Shown here: positions 1-5,622 of the stretch, one piece after another
Numbering within the stretch: position 1 is the stretch's first letter
Layout: each line of letters starts with the position of its first letter
Assembly: GCA_902783065.1 (NCBI GenBank)
Contig: CACZPV010000302.1
Span: 1 to 5,758 of the forward strand
Origin: an uncultured Ruminococcus sp.
Lineage (GTDB): Bacteria; Bacillota; Clostridia; Oscillospirales; Acutalibacteraceae
Direction: 5' to 3'
DNA: 5,758 nt
The notes under the pieces: generated by a model
What the model saw: only the letters and a program-made list of their open reading frames with translations
Told to the model about the DNA's origin: nothing
Databases searched by the model: none
Translations under genes and position numbers: made by a program

Positions 1-1449
1 ATCTTCTGTTACTGTTATTTTGCAGCTTGCTTCCTTACCGTTGTATGTACGTACAGTTACCCATGCGGTACCGCTTTTTACTGCCTTGAACTGACCTTCC
101 CAGTTGGTTTTGGTCATCTTTACGATACTGCTGTTGCTGGTACGGAAAGTTCTTGTTGCACATGCGGCACCGCTGTTAAGGTATGCACTGATTTTGGCGG
201 TCTGACCAACCTTCAGCGACAGGGTTTTCTTATTTACATATACCTTGGCAGGAGCCGGTTTTACGGTGATTTTGCAGCTTTTTTCCACACCGTTATACAG
301 GCGTACAGTTACCCATGCAGTGCCGGGTTTTACGGCTTTAAAACTGCCTGTCCAATTTGTTTTTGTCATTTTAATGATACTGCTGTTGCTGGTGCGGAAT
401 GTACGTTTGGCTGATGCAGTGCCATCGGGCAGAACAGCACTTAAGCTGAAAGTTTCGCCTACACCCATTGAAAAGTTACCTTTGGAAAGGCTGACTTTAG
501 CCGGAGCTTTTTTCACGGTTATTTTGCAGGATTTTTCCTTGCCGTCATCAGCTTTCGCGGTGATCCATGCGGTACCGGTACCTACAGCATTTACCATGCC
601 ACTCTGATTTACAGTAAGAATTTTCGGCGCTGATGTTCTCCATTTTACACCTTGAGTAGCTGTAAGCTGATATGTTTCATTTACCCCGAGAGAAAGAGTG
701 GTTTTATTCAGCGTTAATGAGAACATAGATTCAAGACTGCTGATGTTTTCATCCCTCAGTTTTTTCCAGTTAAGATTCAGCTGGTTACTATCAGGAATAT
801 ATTTGTTGGTATAATCAATAAACTCGGATTTTGTCATTGGTGTCTGATCAATATAATAAATCACACCATCCTTGTCCTTGTCCAGTGATTCAGAATAGGT
901 ATTACCGGGATATTCTGATGCTTTATCTACGCTGTATGCGTTAAAAATAAGTTTTCCGTAGGTTTCCTGTTCACCTTTCGGATTGTCATATTTATAAACA
1001 GTATACGGCCATACACTGATAGAAGCACCATGATTATGGTATGCTGCACTTCTTACATAACCGTTTTTATAAAAGTCTGCAAACGAGCCGGTTGTACCCA
1101 AAGACACAAGTTTATTATCCTTTACTGTCCAGATACGCATATGCATTCCTGCCATAGCGGTCTGGTTAAAATTCATAATCAGGTCTTTCACACCATCCGA
1201 ATTAACATCTGCGATGGTGAATACACAATCCCGGATCGCATTTGTAGTTGCGGAATACATATACTTGTCAGGATTGGATTTAATCTGTTCCAATTTGTCC
1301 TTATAAAGCTTGACTATTGTTGATTGTGATGCAGCTGATACAGTTGTTGTGCTGCTGATTACCTGGGGCAACACTGCTGCTGTTCCTCCTGATATTACTG
1401 CAAGTGCAAGAAGTCCGGAACCAATGCGCCTGGTCATTTTGTGTTTCAT
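1..1449 (-). CDS. Secreted Big2-repeat protein with FG-GAP/EF-hand-like N-terminal region (partial, C-terminus off window)
   Basis: 483 codons are open from the ATG at 1449 to the window edge, with no stop, so the C-terminus is missing. The start is supported by GGAGG (1457-1461) seven bases upstream. Residues 1-39 look like a Sec signal peptide: KHKMTRR, then a hydrophobic stretch GLLALAVI, with likely cleavage near VSA. Residues about 45-240 form one N-terminal domain. It has an acidic loop D81-x-N83-x-D85-G with DLI following, as in FG-GAP/EF-hand-like calcium sites, and a second loop D190-x-D192-x-D194-G with D201 at position 12. Big2-type Ig-like repeats follow at about 244-313, 316-397 and 400-481, each ending in a SCKITV-like strand. 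Repeats 2 and 3 carry the variant core TFRTSNSSI, KMTKTNW, GTAWVTVR, also found in the neighbouring transglutaminase-like protein. It has its own promoter and is probably secreted or wall-associated. Its function is unknown; binding of carbohydrate or protein is only a guess. Confidence 0.9.
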   Translation of the reverse strand, partial: MKHKMTRRIGSGLLALAVISGGTAAVLPQVISSTTTVSAASQSTIVKLYKDKLEQIKSNPDKYMYSATTNAIRDCVFTIADVNSDGVKDLIMNFNQTAMAGMHMRIWTVKDNKLVSLGTTGSFADFYKNGYVRSAAYHNHGASISVWPYTVYKYDNPKGEQETYGKLIFNAYSVDKASEYPGNTYSESLDKDKDGVIYYIDQTPMTKSEFIDYTNKYIPDSNQLNLNWKKLRDENISSLESMFSLTLNKTTLSLGVNETYQLTATQGVKWRTSAPKILTVNQSGMVNAVGTGTAWITAKADDGKEKSCKITVKKAPAKVSLSKGNFSMGVGETFSLSAVLPDGTASAKRTFRTSNSSIIKMTKTNWTGSFKAVKPGTAWVTVRLYNGVEKSCKITVKPAPAKVYVNKKTLSLKVGQTAKISAYLNSGAACATRTFRTSNSSIVKMTKTNWEGQFKAVKSGTAWVTVRTYNGKEASCKITVTED

Positions 1450-1456
1450 TACAATT

Positions 1457-1461
1457 CCTCC
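1457..1461 (-). promoter_or_regulatory. Ribosome binding site of the Big2-repeat gene
   Basis: GGAGG on the minus strand lies seven bases before the ATG at 1449. This is a near-ideal Shine-Dalgarno site and fixes the start of the leftmost gene. Confidence 0.85.
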
Positions 1462-1482
1462 ATTTTTTTAATTTTCTCAGTC

Positions 1483-1543
1483 AATTGTAAAATTATGAAA
1501 TGCTTCTACCCATGTTGTTTTTGATTTCATGTGTATTACAATT
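1483..1543 (-). promoter_or_regulatory. Stem-loop in the 5' leader of the Big2-repeat gene
   Basis: On the minus strand AATTGTAA (1543-1536) can pair with TTACAATT (1490-1483), and ATGAAAT (1530-1524) with ATTTCAT (1501-1495), closing a 22-nt loop (1523-1502). The predicted transcript starts near 1545, so the structure would form the extreme 5' end of the mRNA. Bases 1541-1496 resemble the leader of the upstream transglutaminase gene (3940-3895), which suggests a shared regulatory or stabilising element. No known riboswitch class is recognised. Confidence 0.55.
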
Positions 1544-1551
1544 TCAATAAA

Positions 1552-1580
1552 ATGCTACCATTTTTTCTGATTTTTGTCAA
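1552..1580 (-). promoter_or_regulatory. Sigma-70 type promoter of the Big2-repeat gene
   Basis: On the minus strand a perfect TTGACA (1580-1575), a 17-base spacer and TAGCAT (1557-1552) fit a housekeeping promoter. The -10 is preceded by TGG, an extended -10 element. The predicted start of transcription near 1545 leaves a leader of about 95 bases. The gene is therefore probably transcribed independently of the transglutaminase-like gene upstream. Confidence 0.75.
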
Positions 1581-1624
1581 TACATTTTTATTGCATATGA
1601 CGAGGTTAAAATGCATTACCCTGA

Positions 1625-1684
1625 GGGAAAACGGTGCACTTTCCCGGGGGAAACCCTTTGTTTGAAAACAAAGGGTTATTCCCC
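1625..1684. repeat. Cluster of stem-loops at the outer edge of repeat copy A
   Basis: Two inverted repeats lie side by side. GGGAAA (1625-1630) can pair with TTTCCC (1640-1645). AACCCTTTGTTT (1652-1663) pairs perfectly with AAACAAAGGGTT (1666-1677), and the stem can extend through GGGG (1647-1650) with CCCC (1681-1684) past a small bulge. There is no T-tract on either strand, so it does not look like a standard intrinsic terminator, though it could still stop or stabilise the transcript of the transglutaminase-like gene. Confidence 0.6.
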
Positions 1685-1830
1685 AGACCCCTTTCCTAAA
1701 AAAACTAAACTTTAATTTTTAATAATTCAACTTATCATAAATCAATAATAGCAGACGACTGATAAATTTGTTTTAGTCTGAGTAGTTGCGGGTATTAAAC
1801 TGACAGCGGCGGCACGCCGCCGGCACGCTG
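1681..1830 (+). repeat. Dispersed intergenic repeat, copy A
   Basis: This is one of three related copies (others at 4050-4207 minus and about 5443-5530 plus). Shared blocks are CCCCAGA with CCCTTTCC at the outer end (copies A and B only), then AATCA, then GCAGACGACT (1751-1760, identical in all three), GGTATTAAA, and a GC-rich palindrome GGCGGCACGCCGCC near the inner end, finishing in CACGCTG. Over the 81-base core, copies A and B match at 66 positions and A and C at 59, counted by hand. The element ends two bases before the stop codon of the transglutaminase-like gene. It contains no convincing reading frame. Confidence 0.75.
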
Positions 1831-1832
1831 GG

Positions 1833-3845
1833 CTAACGTACAATCACTTTGCAGCTTGCCTCTTTGCCGTTATATAAACGTACAGTTACCCATGCAGTGC
1901 CCTTCTTCATTGCTTTGAACTTTCCCGTCCAGCTTGTTTTTGTCATCTTTATTATGCTGCTGTTGCTGCTGCGGAATGTTCTGGATGCCGAAGCAGTTCC
2001 GCCTGGAAGAACAGCAGAAATGCCTGCGGTCTGCCCGACTTTCAGATTCAACGATTTTGGATTGACGCTGACGCTTCTCGGGGCTGCTTTTACGGTAATT
2101 TTACAGCTCGCTTCTTTTCCGTTGTAAAGGCGCACCGTTACCCACGCAGTGCCCGGTTTTACCGCCGTAAACTGTCCCTTCCATTTGGTTTTGGTCATTT
2201 TTATAATACTGCTGCTGCTTGTGCGGAAAGTTCTTACGGCTGCCGCAGTGCCGCCCGGAATTGATGCACTGAGCTTGTATGTTTCTCCTACACCCAATGA
2301 GAGAACAGTTTTGCTTACAGTAACCTTTGACGGCGCATTTTTTACTGTTACTTTACAGGATGCTGTTTTTCCGTTGACAGTTCTGGCAGTAATTGTTGCG
2401 GTACCCATACTTCTGGCAGTGATTTTACCTGAGGATACAGTGACAATACTGCTGTTGGAAGTTGTCCATGTTACTACTTTGTTGGAAGCATTTGACGGAA
2501 AAACAGATGCTTTCAGCGTATAGCTTTCTCCTTTTCCTAACGACAAACTTGTTTTATCCAACGTAATTTTTGTTGGTGTCACCTCAGTATTTCCGAGTGT
2601 CTTGATAAATTTTTCACTTCCTGATACATTGGGGTTGTCGGAGATGATTCCATATAGTTTGCCGTTCTTTATTAGCACACCGTAAAAATCTTTTCCGAAG
2701 TTGTTTCCGGCAATTTTTACAGACTGTCTGGCTGACGGATTGTAGGAATAAATTGAATCTGGTGTATTGTAATACAGCAAACCGTTGTATGTATCCAAAC
2801 CGGAGTATGCACCCGGCCAATAACTTCCGGTACTAGCTTTCCATGAAAAACTGTTCAGATCAACCGCTGTTGCTGAAGTACCGCTTACATAGTTATATTT
2901 TAGAATCTTCTGTGTTTCTCTGTTCACTGCGTAAAACGCAGTTTCAGATGAACTCAGTTTACAGAGCTTTGATGAAAACGAATGGAAAGCAGAATTATCA
3001 TATCTGGTATCTGCCGAAGGCTTTACACAACTGTATCCGTAATGATCTTTAAGGGCGTGATCACTCAGTAGAAAGAATCTGTGGAAAACAACACCGGGTT
3101 TGTCAGGGCTGGGGTCATCCCACGTTATATCCACATGATAATACTTATTGTTGATACGTACATTCAGCCATTCATGCTGCATTGAGTCCGAATCGATAAT
3201 TTCACTGTAGATTCCAAACTGTCCTAAAAGATATGCATAAATGCGGGTATAATCCTCACATTTACCGAAATTTTTGACCAGCAAAGAATAGGGGGAGCTT
3301 CCGTCAACTAAATACCGGTTATTAAGAACAATTTCGTCATGAAGCACAGCTGCTTTGGAGAAATCATCTTTACAAAGTGCCAGCTGACCTTTTGCCATTT
3401 CAAGAAACCGGTCTGCGGCAGCATAAAATTCTTTAAGCATTCTGTCCGTGTCCTGTTTGCTGTATAGATATTCAGGTTTGAATGTCAGTACATATTCAGT
3501 ACCTCTGATTGATGTGGAAGAATACGTGATCCTGTTACTTACAAAAAACAGATCGGGATATAATGCCAGTATCATATTATGAATTGAAACGGCTGACTGT
3601 ACAGGAATCTTGTAATATGATACATTAATTTCTGATTTTCTGTTATAATAACTGTCGGATAATGCTTTGATGATAGGGAGGTTTTCACTTGCAGCAGAAG
3701 TATATTTTTGATCTTTGACTAAAATATCAGAATATTCCGGTTGGGGGCGTCCGACTGCGGATACAGTAGTTACCGCAGCAGAAAACGCTGTTATTGCTGC
3801 GAGAAACAGTGTGCATATGCTGCGTAAATATTTGGTGTAATGCAT
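1833..3845 (-). CDS. Secreted transglutaminase-like protein with three C-terminal Big2 repeats
   Basis: 670 residues from the ATG at 3845. An upstream in-frame ATG at 3854 directly abuts AGGAG and would have no spacing, so the later start is preferred. Residues 1-30 look like a signal peptide with probable cleavage after VSA. Residues about 160-245 match a transglutaminase/protease-like core: Cys196 in GKCEDY, His224 in QHEWLNV and Asp239 in HVDITWDDP form the expected triad. Residues 300-417 contain short YYN/IYSYN-type beta-strand repeats, perhaps part of a propeller. Big2 repeats span about 425-501, 504-585 and 588-670, and the protein ends at the last repeat without LPXTG or a membrane anchor. 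Related bacterial domains cleave or cross-link peptides, but substrate and direction here are unknown. It has its own promoter and is bracketed by inverted copies of an intergenic repeat. The Big2 repeats resemble those of the next gene downstream. Confidence 0.93.
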   Translation of the reverse strand: MHYTKYLRSICTLFLAAITAFSAAVTTVSAVGRPQPEYSDILVKDQKYTSAASENLPIIKALSDSYYNRKSEINVSYYKIPVQSAVSIHNMILALYPDLFFVSNRITYSSTSIRGTEYVLTFKPEYLYSKQDTDRMLKEFYAAADRFLEMAKGQLALCKDDFSKAAVLHDEIVLNNRYLVDGSSPYSLLVKNFGKCEDYTRIYAYLLGQFGIYSEIIDSDSMQHEWLNVRINNKYYHVDITWDDPSPDKPGVVFHRFFLLSDHALKDHYGYSCVKPSADTRYDNSAFHSFSSKLCKLSSSETAFYAVNRETQKILKYNYVSGTSATAVDLNSFSWKASTGSYWPGAYSGLDTYNGLLYYNTPDSIYSYNPSARQSVKIAGNNFGKDFYGVLIKNGKLYGIISDNPNVSGSEKFIKTLGNTEVTPTKITLDKTSLSLGKGESYTLKASVFPSNASNKVVTWTTSNSSIVTVSSGKITARSMGTATITARTVNGKTASCKVTVKNAPSKVTVSKTVLSLGVGETYKLSASIPGGTAAAVRTFRTSSSSIIKMTKTKWKGQFTAVKPGTAWVTVRLYNGKEASCKITVKAAPRSVSVNPKSLNLKVGQTAGISAVLPGGTASASRTFRSSNSSIIKMTKTSWTGKFKAMKKGTAWVTVRLYNGKEASCKVIVR

Positions 3846-3854
3846 TTGAATCAT

Positions 3855-3859
3855 CTCCT
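3855..3859 (-). promoter_or_regulatory. Ribosome binding site deciding the transglutaminase-like start
   Basis: AGGAG on the minus strand directly touches an ATG at 3854 but lies nine bases before the in-frame ATG at 3845. Normal spacing favours 3845. The alternative adds only three residues. Confidence 0.7.
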
Positions 3860-3884
3860 GAAAATGTTAATTGATAGTAGATTA

Positions 3885-3960
3885 CAAAAAAGCCTGAAAT
3901 CCTTTTGCACATAAGTTTTTTGATATCATGCGTTCTACAATTTTTCTCCCCTGGCTTGTC
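3885..3960 (-). promoter_or_regulatory. Structured, attenuator-like leader of the transglutaminase-like gene
   Basis: This lies between the predicted transcript start (near 3999) and the ribosome binding site. On the minus strand AAGCC (3957-3953) can pair with GGCTT (3894-3890), which runs into six T residues (3891-3886). Inside, TGATAT (3928-3923) can pair with ATTTCA (3900-3895) with one mismatch, closing a 22-nt loop. The layout resembles a leader terminator, but the stem is weak, and no known riboswitch or T-box signature is visible. Bases 3940-3895 resemble the leader of the downstream Big2 gene. Confidence 0.4.
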
Positions 3961-4005
3961 ATTACGATCAGTTTAAATAATTAATATAGTAAAATCTCTG
4001 AATTT

Positions 4006-4034
4006 ATTATATAATATAGACAGTATTATTTCAA
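4006..4034 (-). promoter_or_regulatory. Strong sigma-70 type promoter of the transglutaminase-like gene
   Basis: On the minus strand TTGAAA (4034-4029), a 17-base spacer and a perfect TATAAT (4011-4006) make a near-consensus housekeeping promoter. Transcription would begin near 3999, giving a long leader of about 150 bases. The promoter lies just inside the inner end of repeat copy B. Confidence 0.8.
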
Positions 4035-4049
4035 GTGAATTATTTATAT

Positions 4050-4207
4050 CAGCGTGACGCTGTGCGGCATGCCGCCGCAGTCGATTTAATACCCACAACA
4101 CTAAGGCTAAAATAATTATTACAGTCGTCTGCTATTGCTGATTCATGATAAAATAAATTATCAAAGTTCAATGTTTCGGCTTTTTTTAGTGGAAAGGGGA
4201 TCTGGGG
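4050..4207 (-). repeat. Dispersed intergenic repeat, copy B (inverted relative to A and C)
   Basis: Read on the minus strand it contains CCCCAGA and CCCCTTTCC (4207-4191), AATCA, GCAGACGACT (4132-4123), GGGTATTAAAT, the palindrome GCGGCATGCCGC, and a terminal CACGCTG (4056-4050). These blocks come in the same order as in copy A, with 66 of 81 core positions matching by hand count and one gap. Its inner end lies 15 bases from the -35 box of the transglutaminase-like gene. No open reading frame of note. Confidence 0.75.
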
Positions 4208-4220
4208 GAGAAAAATGTGT

Positions 4221-4241
4221 ACAGGTACAATCTGTACCTGT
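4221..4241. promoter_or_regulatory. Perfect 21-bp dyad upstream of rsmA
   Basis: ACAGGTACA (4221-4229), a three-base centre ATC, and TGTACCTGT (4233-4241) form a perfect inverted repeat. It lies about 80 bases upstream of the rsmA -10 box and at the outer edge of repeat copy B. It could be an operator for a dimeric regulator or a hairpin belonging to the repeat. No T-tract follows closely on the plus strand, and only a short interrupted T-run follows on the minus strand. No regulator can be assigned. Confidence 0.5.
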
Positions 4242-4297
4242 CAGCTGATTCCACAAATTAGAAGTTTAAGATATTCATTCTCTGATTAAGAAAAGTA

Positions 4298-4327
4298 CTG
4301 TTATTCCTTGTGCAAAAATGTTATAAT
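4298..4327 (+). promoter_or_regulatory. Extended -10 promoter of rsmA
   Basis: TATAAT (4322-4327) is preceded by TGT (4319-4321), giving an extended -10 element. The -35 is weak, at best CTGTTA (4298-4303) with an 18-base spacer. Transcription would start near 4334, downstream of the in-frame GTG at 4310, which argues against using that GTG as the start codon. Confidence 0.7.
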
Positions 4328-4387
4328 GGAAACATAGAAATGTTCATTACGGATCGTGTTGTCCGATTAACTGAAAGAAGGAAAAAT

Positions 4388-5251
4388 ATGAGTAAATTAA
4401 CAGATATCTCCTATGTAAAAGGCATTTTATCCAAACATGGCTTTACATTTTCAAAAGCACTGGGTCAGAATTTTCTGATAAATCCCTCTGTATGTCCGAG
4501 AATGGCAGAAGAATGTGGATGTTCTGATACAGTAGGTGTAATCGAAATTGGTCCCGGTGCCGGTGTCCTGACAAACGAACTGGCACAGACGGCACATAAG
4601 GTTGTTGCAGTAGAATTAGACAAACGGCTGCTGCCAGTGCTTGCAGAAACTCTGGCAGAACATAATAATGTGAAAATTATTAACGGAGATGTTATGAAAC
4701 TGAATCTTAAACAGCTGATTGAAGAAGAATTTGGCGAAGGCAGAACAGTAGTTTGTGCTAATCTACCGTATTATATTACATCTCCTGTCATAATGCGTGT
4801 TCTGGAAGAACGGCTTCCGATCGACTCACTTACAGTAATGGTACAAAAAGAAGCAGCCGACAGAATCTGTGCAGCTCCGGGTACAAGGGAATCAGGAGCA
4901 ATAAGTGCGGCTGTCCATTACTATAGCCGTCCGGAATTACTTTTCAAAGTATCGAAAGGCAGTTTTCTTCCGGCACCAAAGGTTGATTCTGCTGTAATAA
5001 AGCTGAATATACTGAAAGAGCCGCCGGTAAAAGTCATTGATGAAAAATTATTCTTCAGGGTTGTTAAAGCGGCGTTTTCACAAAGAAGAAAGACACTGGC
5101 AAATTCACTTAGTTCCGGTCTTTCAATCCCCAAGGCGCAAACCGCTGAAATGCTTTCAGAAGCAAAGATCAGACCAAATGCCAGAGCTGAAGAAATGACA
5201 ATGGAGAATTTTGCACAAATTACATCAGTAATAACAAAATTTAACACCTGA
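4388..5251 (+). CDS. rsmA: 16S rRNA (adenine1518-N6/adenine1519-N6)-dimethyltransferase RsmA (KsgA)
   Basis: 287 residues, close to the usual 270-295 for this family. The cytoplasmic enzyme uses four S-adenosylmethionine molecules to dimethylate two adjacent adenines in helix 45 of 16S rRNA during late small-subunit assembly; its loss gives kasugamycin resistance. All family landmarks are present: LGQNFL (25-30), SAM-binding EIGPGAG (53-59), VELD with the ribose-contacting Glu76, GDV (100-102), the catalytic NLPYY motif (125-129), FLPAPKVDSAV (193-203) and FSQRRKTL (230-237). The ATG at 4388 is chosen because GAAGGA (4377-4382) lies five bases upstream and because an in-frame GTG at 4310 would overlap the promoter. 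It is transcribed alone on the plus strand, divergent from the transglutaminase-like gene and convergent with gdhA. Nothing suggests truncation or transfer. Confidence 0.97.
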   Translation: MSKLTDISYVKGILSKHGFTFSKALGQNFLINPSVCPRMAEECGCSDTVGVIEIGPGAGVLTNELAQTAHKVVAVELDKRLLPVLAETLAEHNNVKIINGDVMKLNLKQLIEEEFGEGRTVVCANLPYYITSPVIMRVLEERLPIDSLTVMVQKEAADRICAAPGTRESGAISAAVHYYSRPELLFKVSKGSFLPAPKVDSAVIKLNILKEPPVKVIDEKLFFRVVKAAFSQRRKTLANSLSSGLSIPKAQTAEMLSEAKIRPNARAEEMTMENFAQITSVITKFNT

Positions 5252-5301
5252 TAAAAAGTTCGCCTGTAACATGTATCGTGGCTTACAATTGATAATGTTA
5301 T

Positions 5302-5425
5302 CTGATATCCGGATCCGTGAAACTCAATTCTAACCCAAAGGGAAGGGGGAAAATTTAAGGAACAACGGCAAAACCCGTGTTTTTTCAAAAGACCTTCCAT
5401 CAACTTCACGGATTCAGGCTTTTTT
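5302..5425 (+). terminator. Large structured element with T-tract downstream of rsmA
   Basis: ATCCGTGAA (5313-5321) pairs perfectly with TTCACGGAT (5405-5413), and CTGA (5302-5305) can extend the stem with TCAG (5414-5417) across a seven-base bulge. GC and six T residues follow. Nested inside are GGAAGG (5341-5346) with CCTTCC (5393-5398), GAAAA (5349-5353) with TTTTC (5382-5386), and ACGG (5365-5368) with CCGT (5375-5378). It could be the rsmA terminator, but it is far larger than a usual one and may be a small structured RNA. No known RNA family is recognised. Confidence 0.45.
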
Positions 5426-5442
5426 ATTAATTCAAACCAAAT

Positions 5443-5530
5443 ATTGAATCAATAAAAGCAGACGACTTTAATAATGTTGAAACTTTGTTCAGCTGCGGGG
5501 ATTAAATCGACAGCGGCAGCATGCCGCCCG
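5443..5530 (+). repeat. Dispersed intergenic repeat, copy C
   Basis: It contains GAATCAATA, GCAGACGACT (5458-5467), GGGGATTAAATCGAC and the imperfect palindrome GCAGCATGCCGC in the order seen in copies A and B. It matches copy A at 59 of 81 core positions by hand count. The outer CCCCAGA/CCCTTTCC block of A and B is missing; instead the copy begins just after the T-tract of the structured element downstream of rsmA. It sits between two convergent genes. Confidence 0.65.
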
Positions 5531-5549
5531 GTATTGTGAAGGAAATTGT

Positions 5550-5591
5550 AAAAAAGCCGGAGCTACATCTTTTGGGATGTAGCTCCGGCTT
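5550..5591 (-). terminator. Intrinsic terminator of gdhA
   Basis: A perfect 16-bp stem (5554-5569 with 5576-5591) closes a six-base loop. On the minus strand it is followed by a T-run (5555-5550, partly within the stem). It starts about 30 bases after the gdhA stop codon. The plus strand lacks a T-run after the stem, so it serves gdhA, although the hairpin could also shield the 3' end of any rsmA read-through. Confidence 0.9.
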
Positions 5592-5622
5592 ATATAATCA
5601 GGAAGTCGTACTCAATTTAAAA

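Noticed and set aside
245..607. Plus-strand reading frames at 245-607, 1849-2127 and 2149-2523 with similar hydrophobic products
   Set aside because: They are antisense to the Big2 repeats and look alike only because the repeats on the other strand are alike. The minus-strand frames have clear domains, starts and ribosome sites.
1197..1209. Dockerin module in the left gene
   Set aside because: Only one D-x-N-x-DG loop with following DLI is present, without the paired repeat and helix pattern of dockerins.
1030..1323. Plus-strand 97-codon frame within the left gene
   Set aside because: It has no domain and lies opposite the N-terminal domain of a well-supported secreted protein.
1625..1684. 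Intrinsic terminator of the transglutaminase-like gene
   Set aside because: The stems are strong but no T-run follows on the minus strand, so it is listed only as a stem-loop cluster.
3846..3999. Known riboswitch or T-box in the transglutaminase leader
   Set aside because: I looked for c-di-GMP, SAM, TPP, lysine, preQ1 and T-box signatures and found none.
4310..4387. N-terminal extension of rsmA from the GTG at 4310
   Set aside because: The extension overlaps the -10 box (4322-4327), has no ribosome binding site, and lacks similarity to RsmA. The ATG at 4388 has good spacing.
4921..5409. Minus-strand 162-codon frame overlapping the end of rsmA
   Set aside because: It is antisense to conserved RsmA motifs, has no recognisable domain, and its start lies in the structured terminator-like region.
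1681..5530. CRISPR array or conventional insertion sequence
   Set aside because: The three repeats are far apart, diverged and in mixed orientation, and no transposase or cas gene is present.
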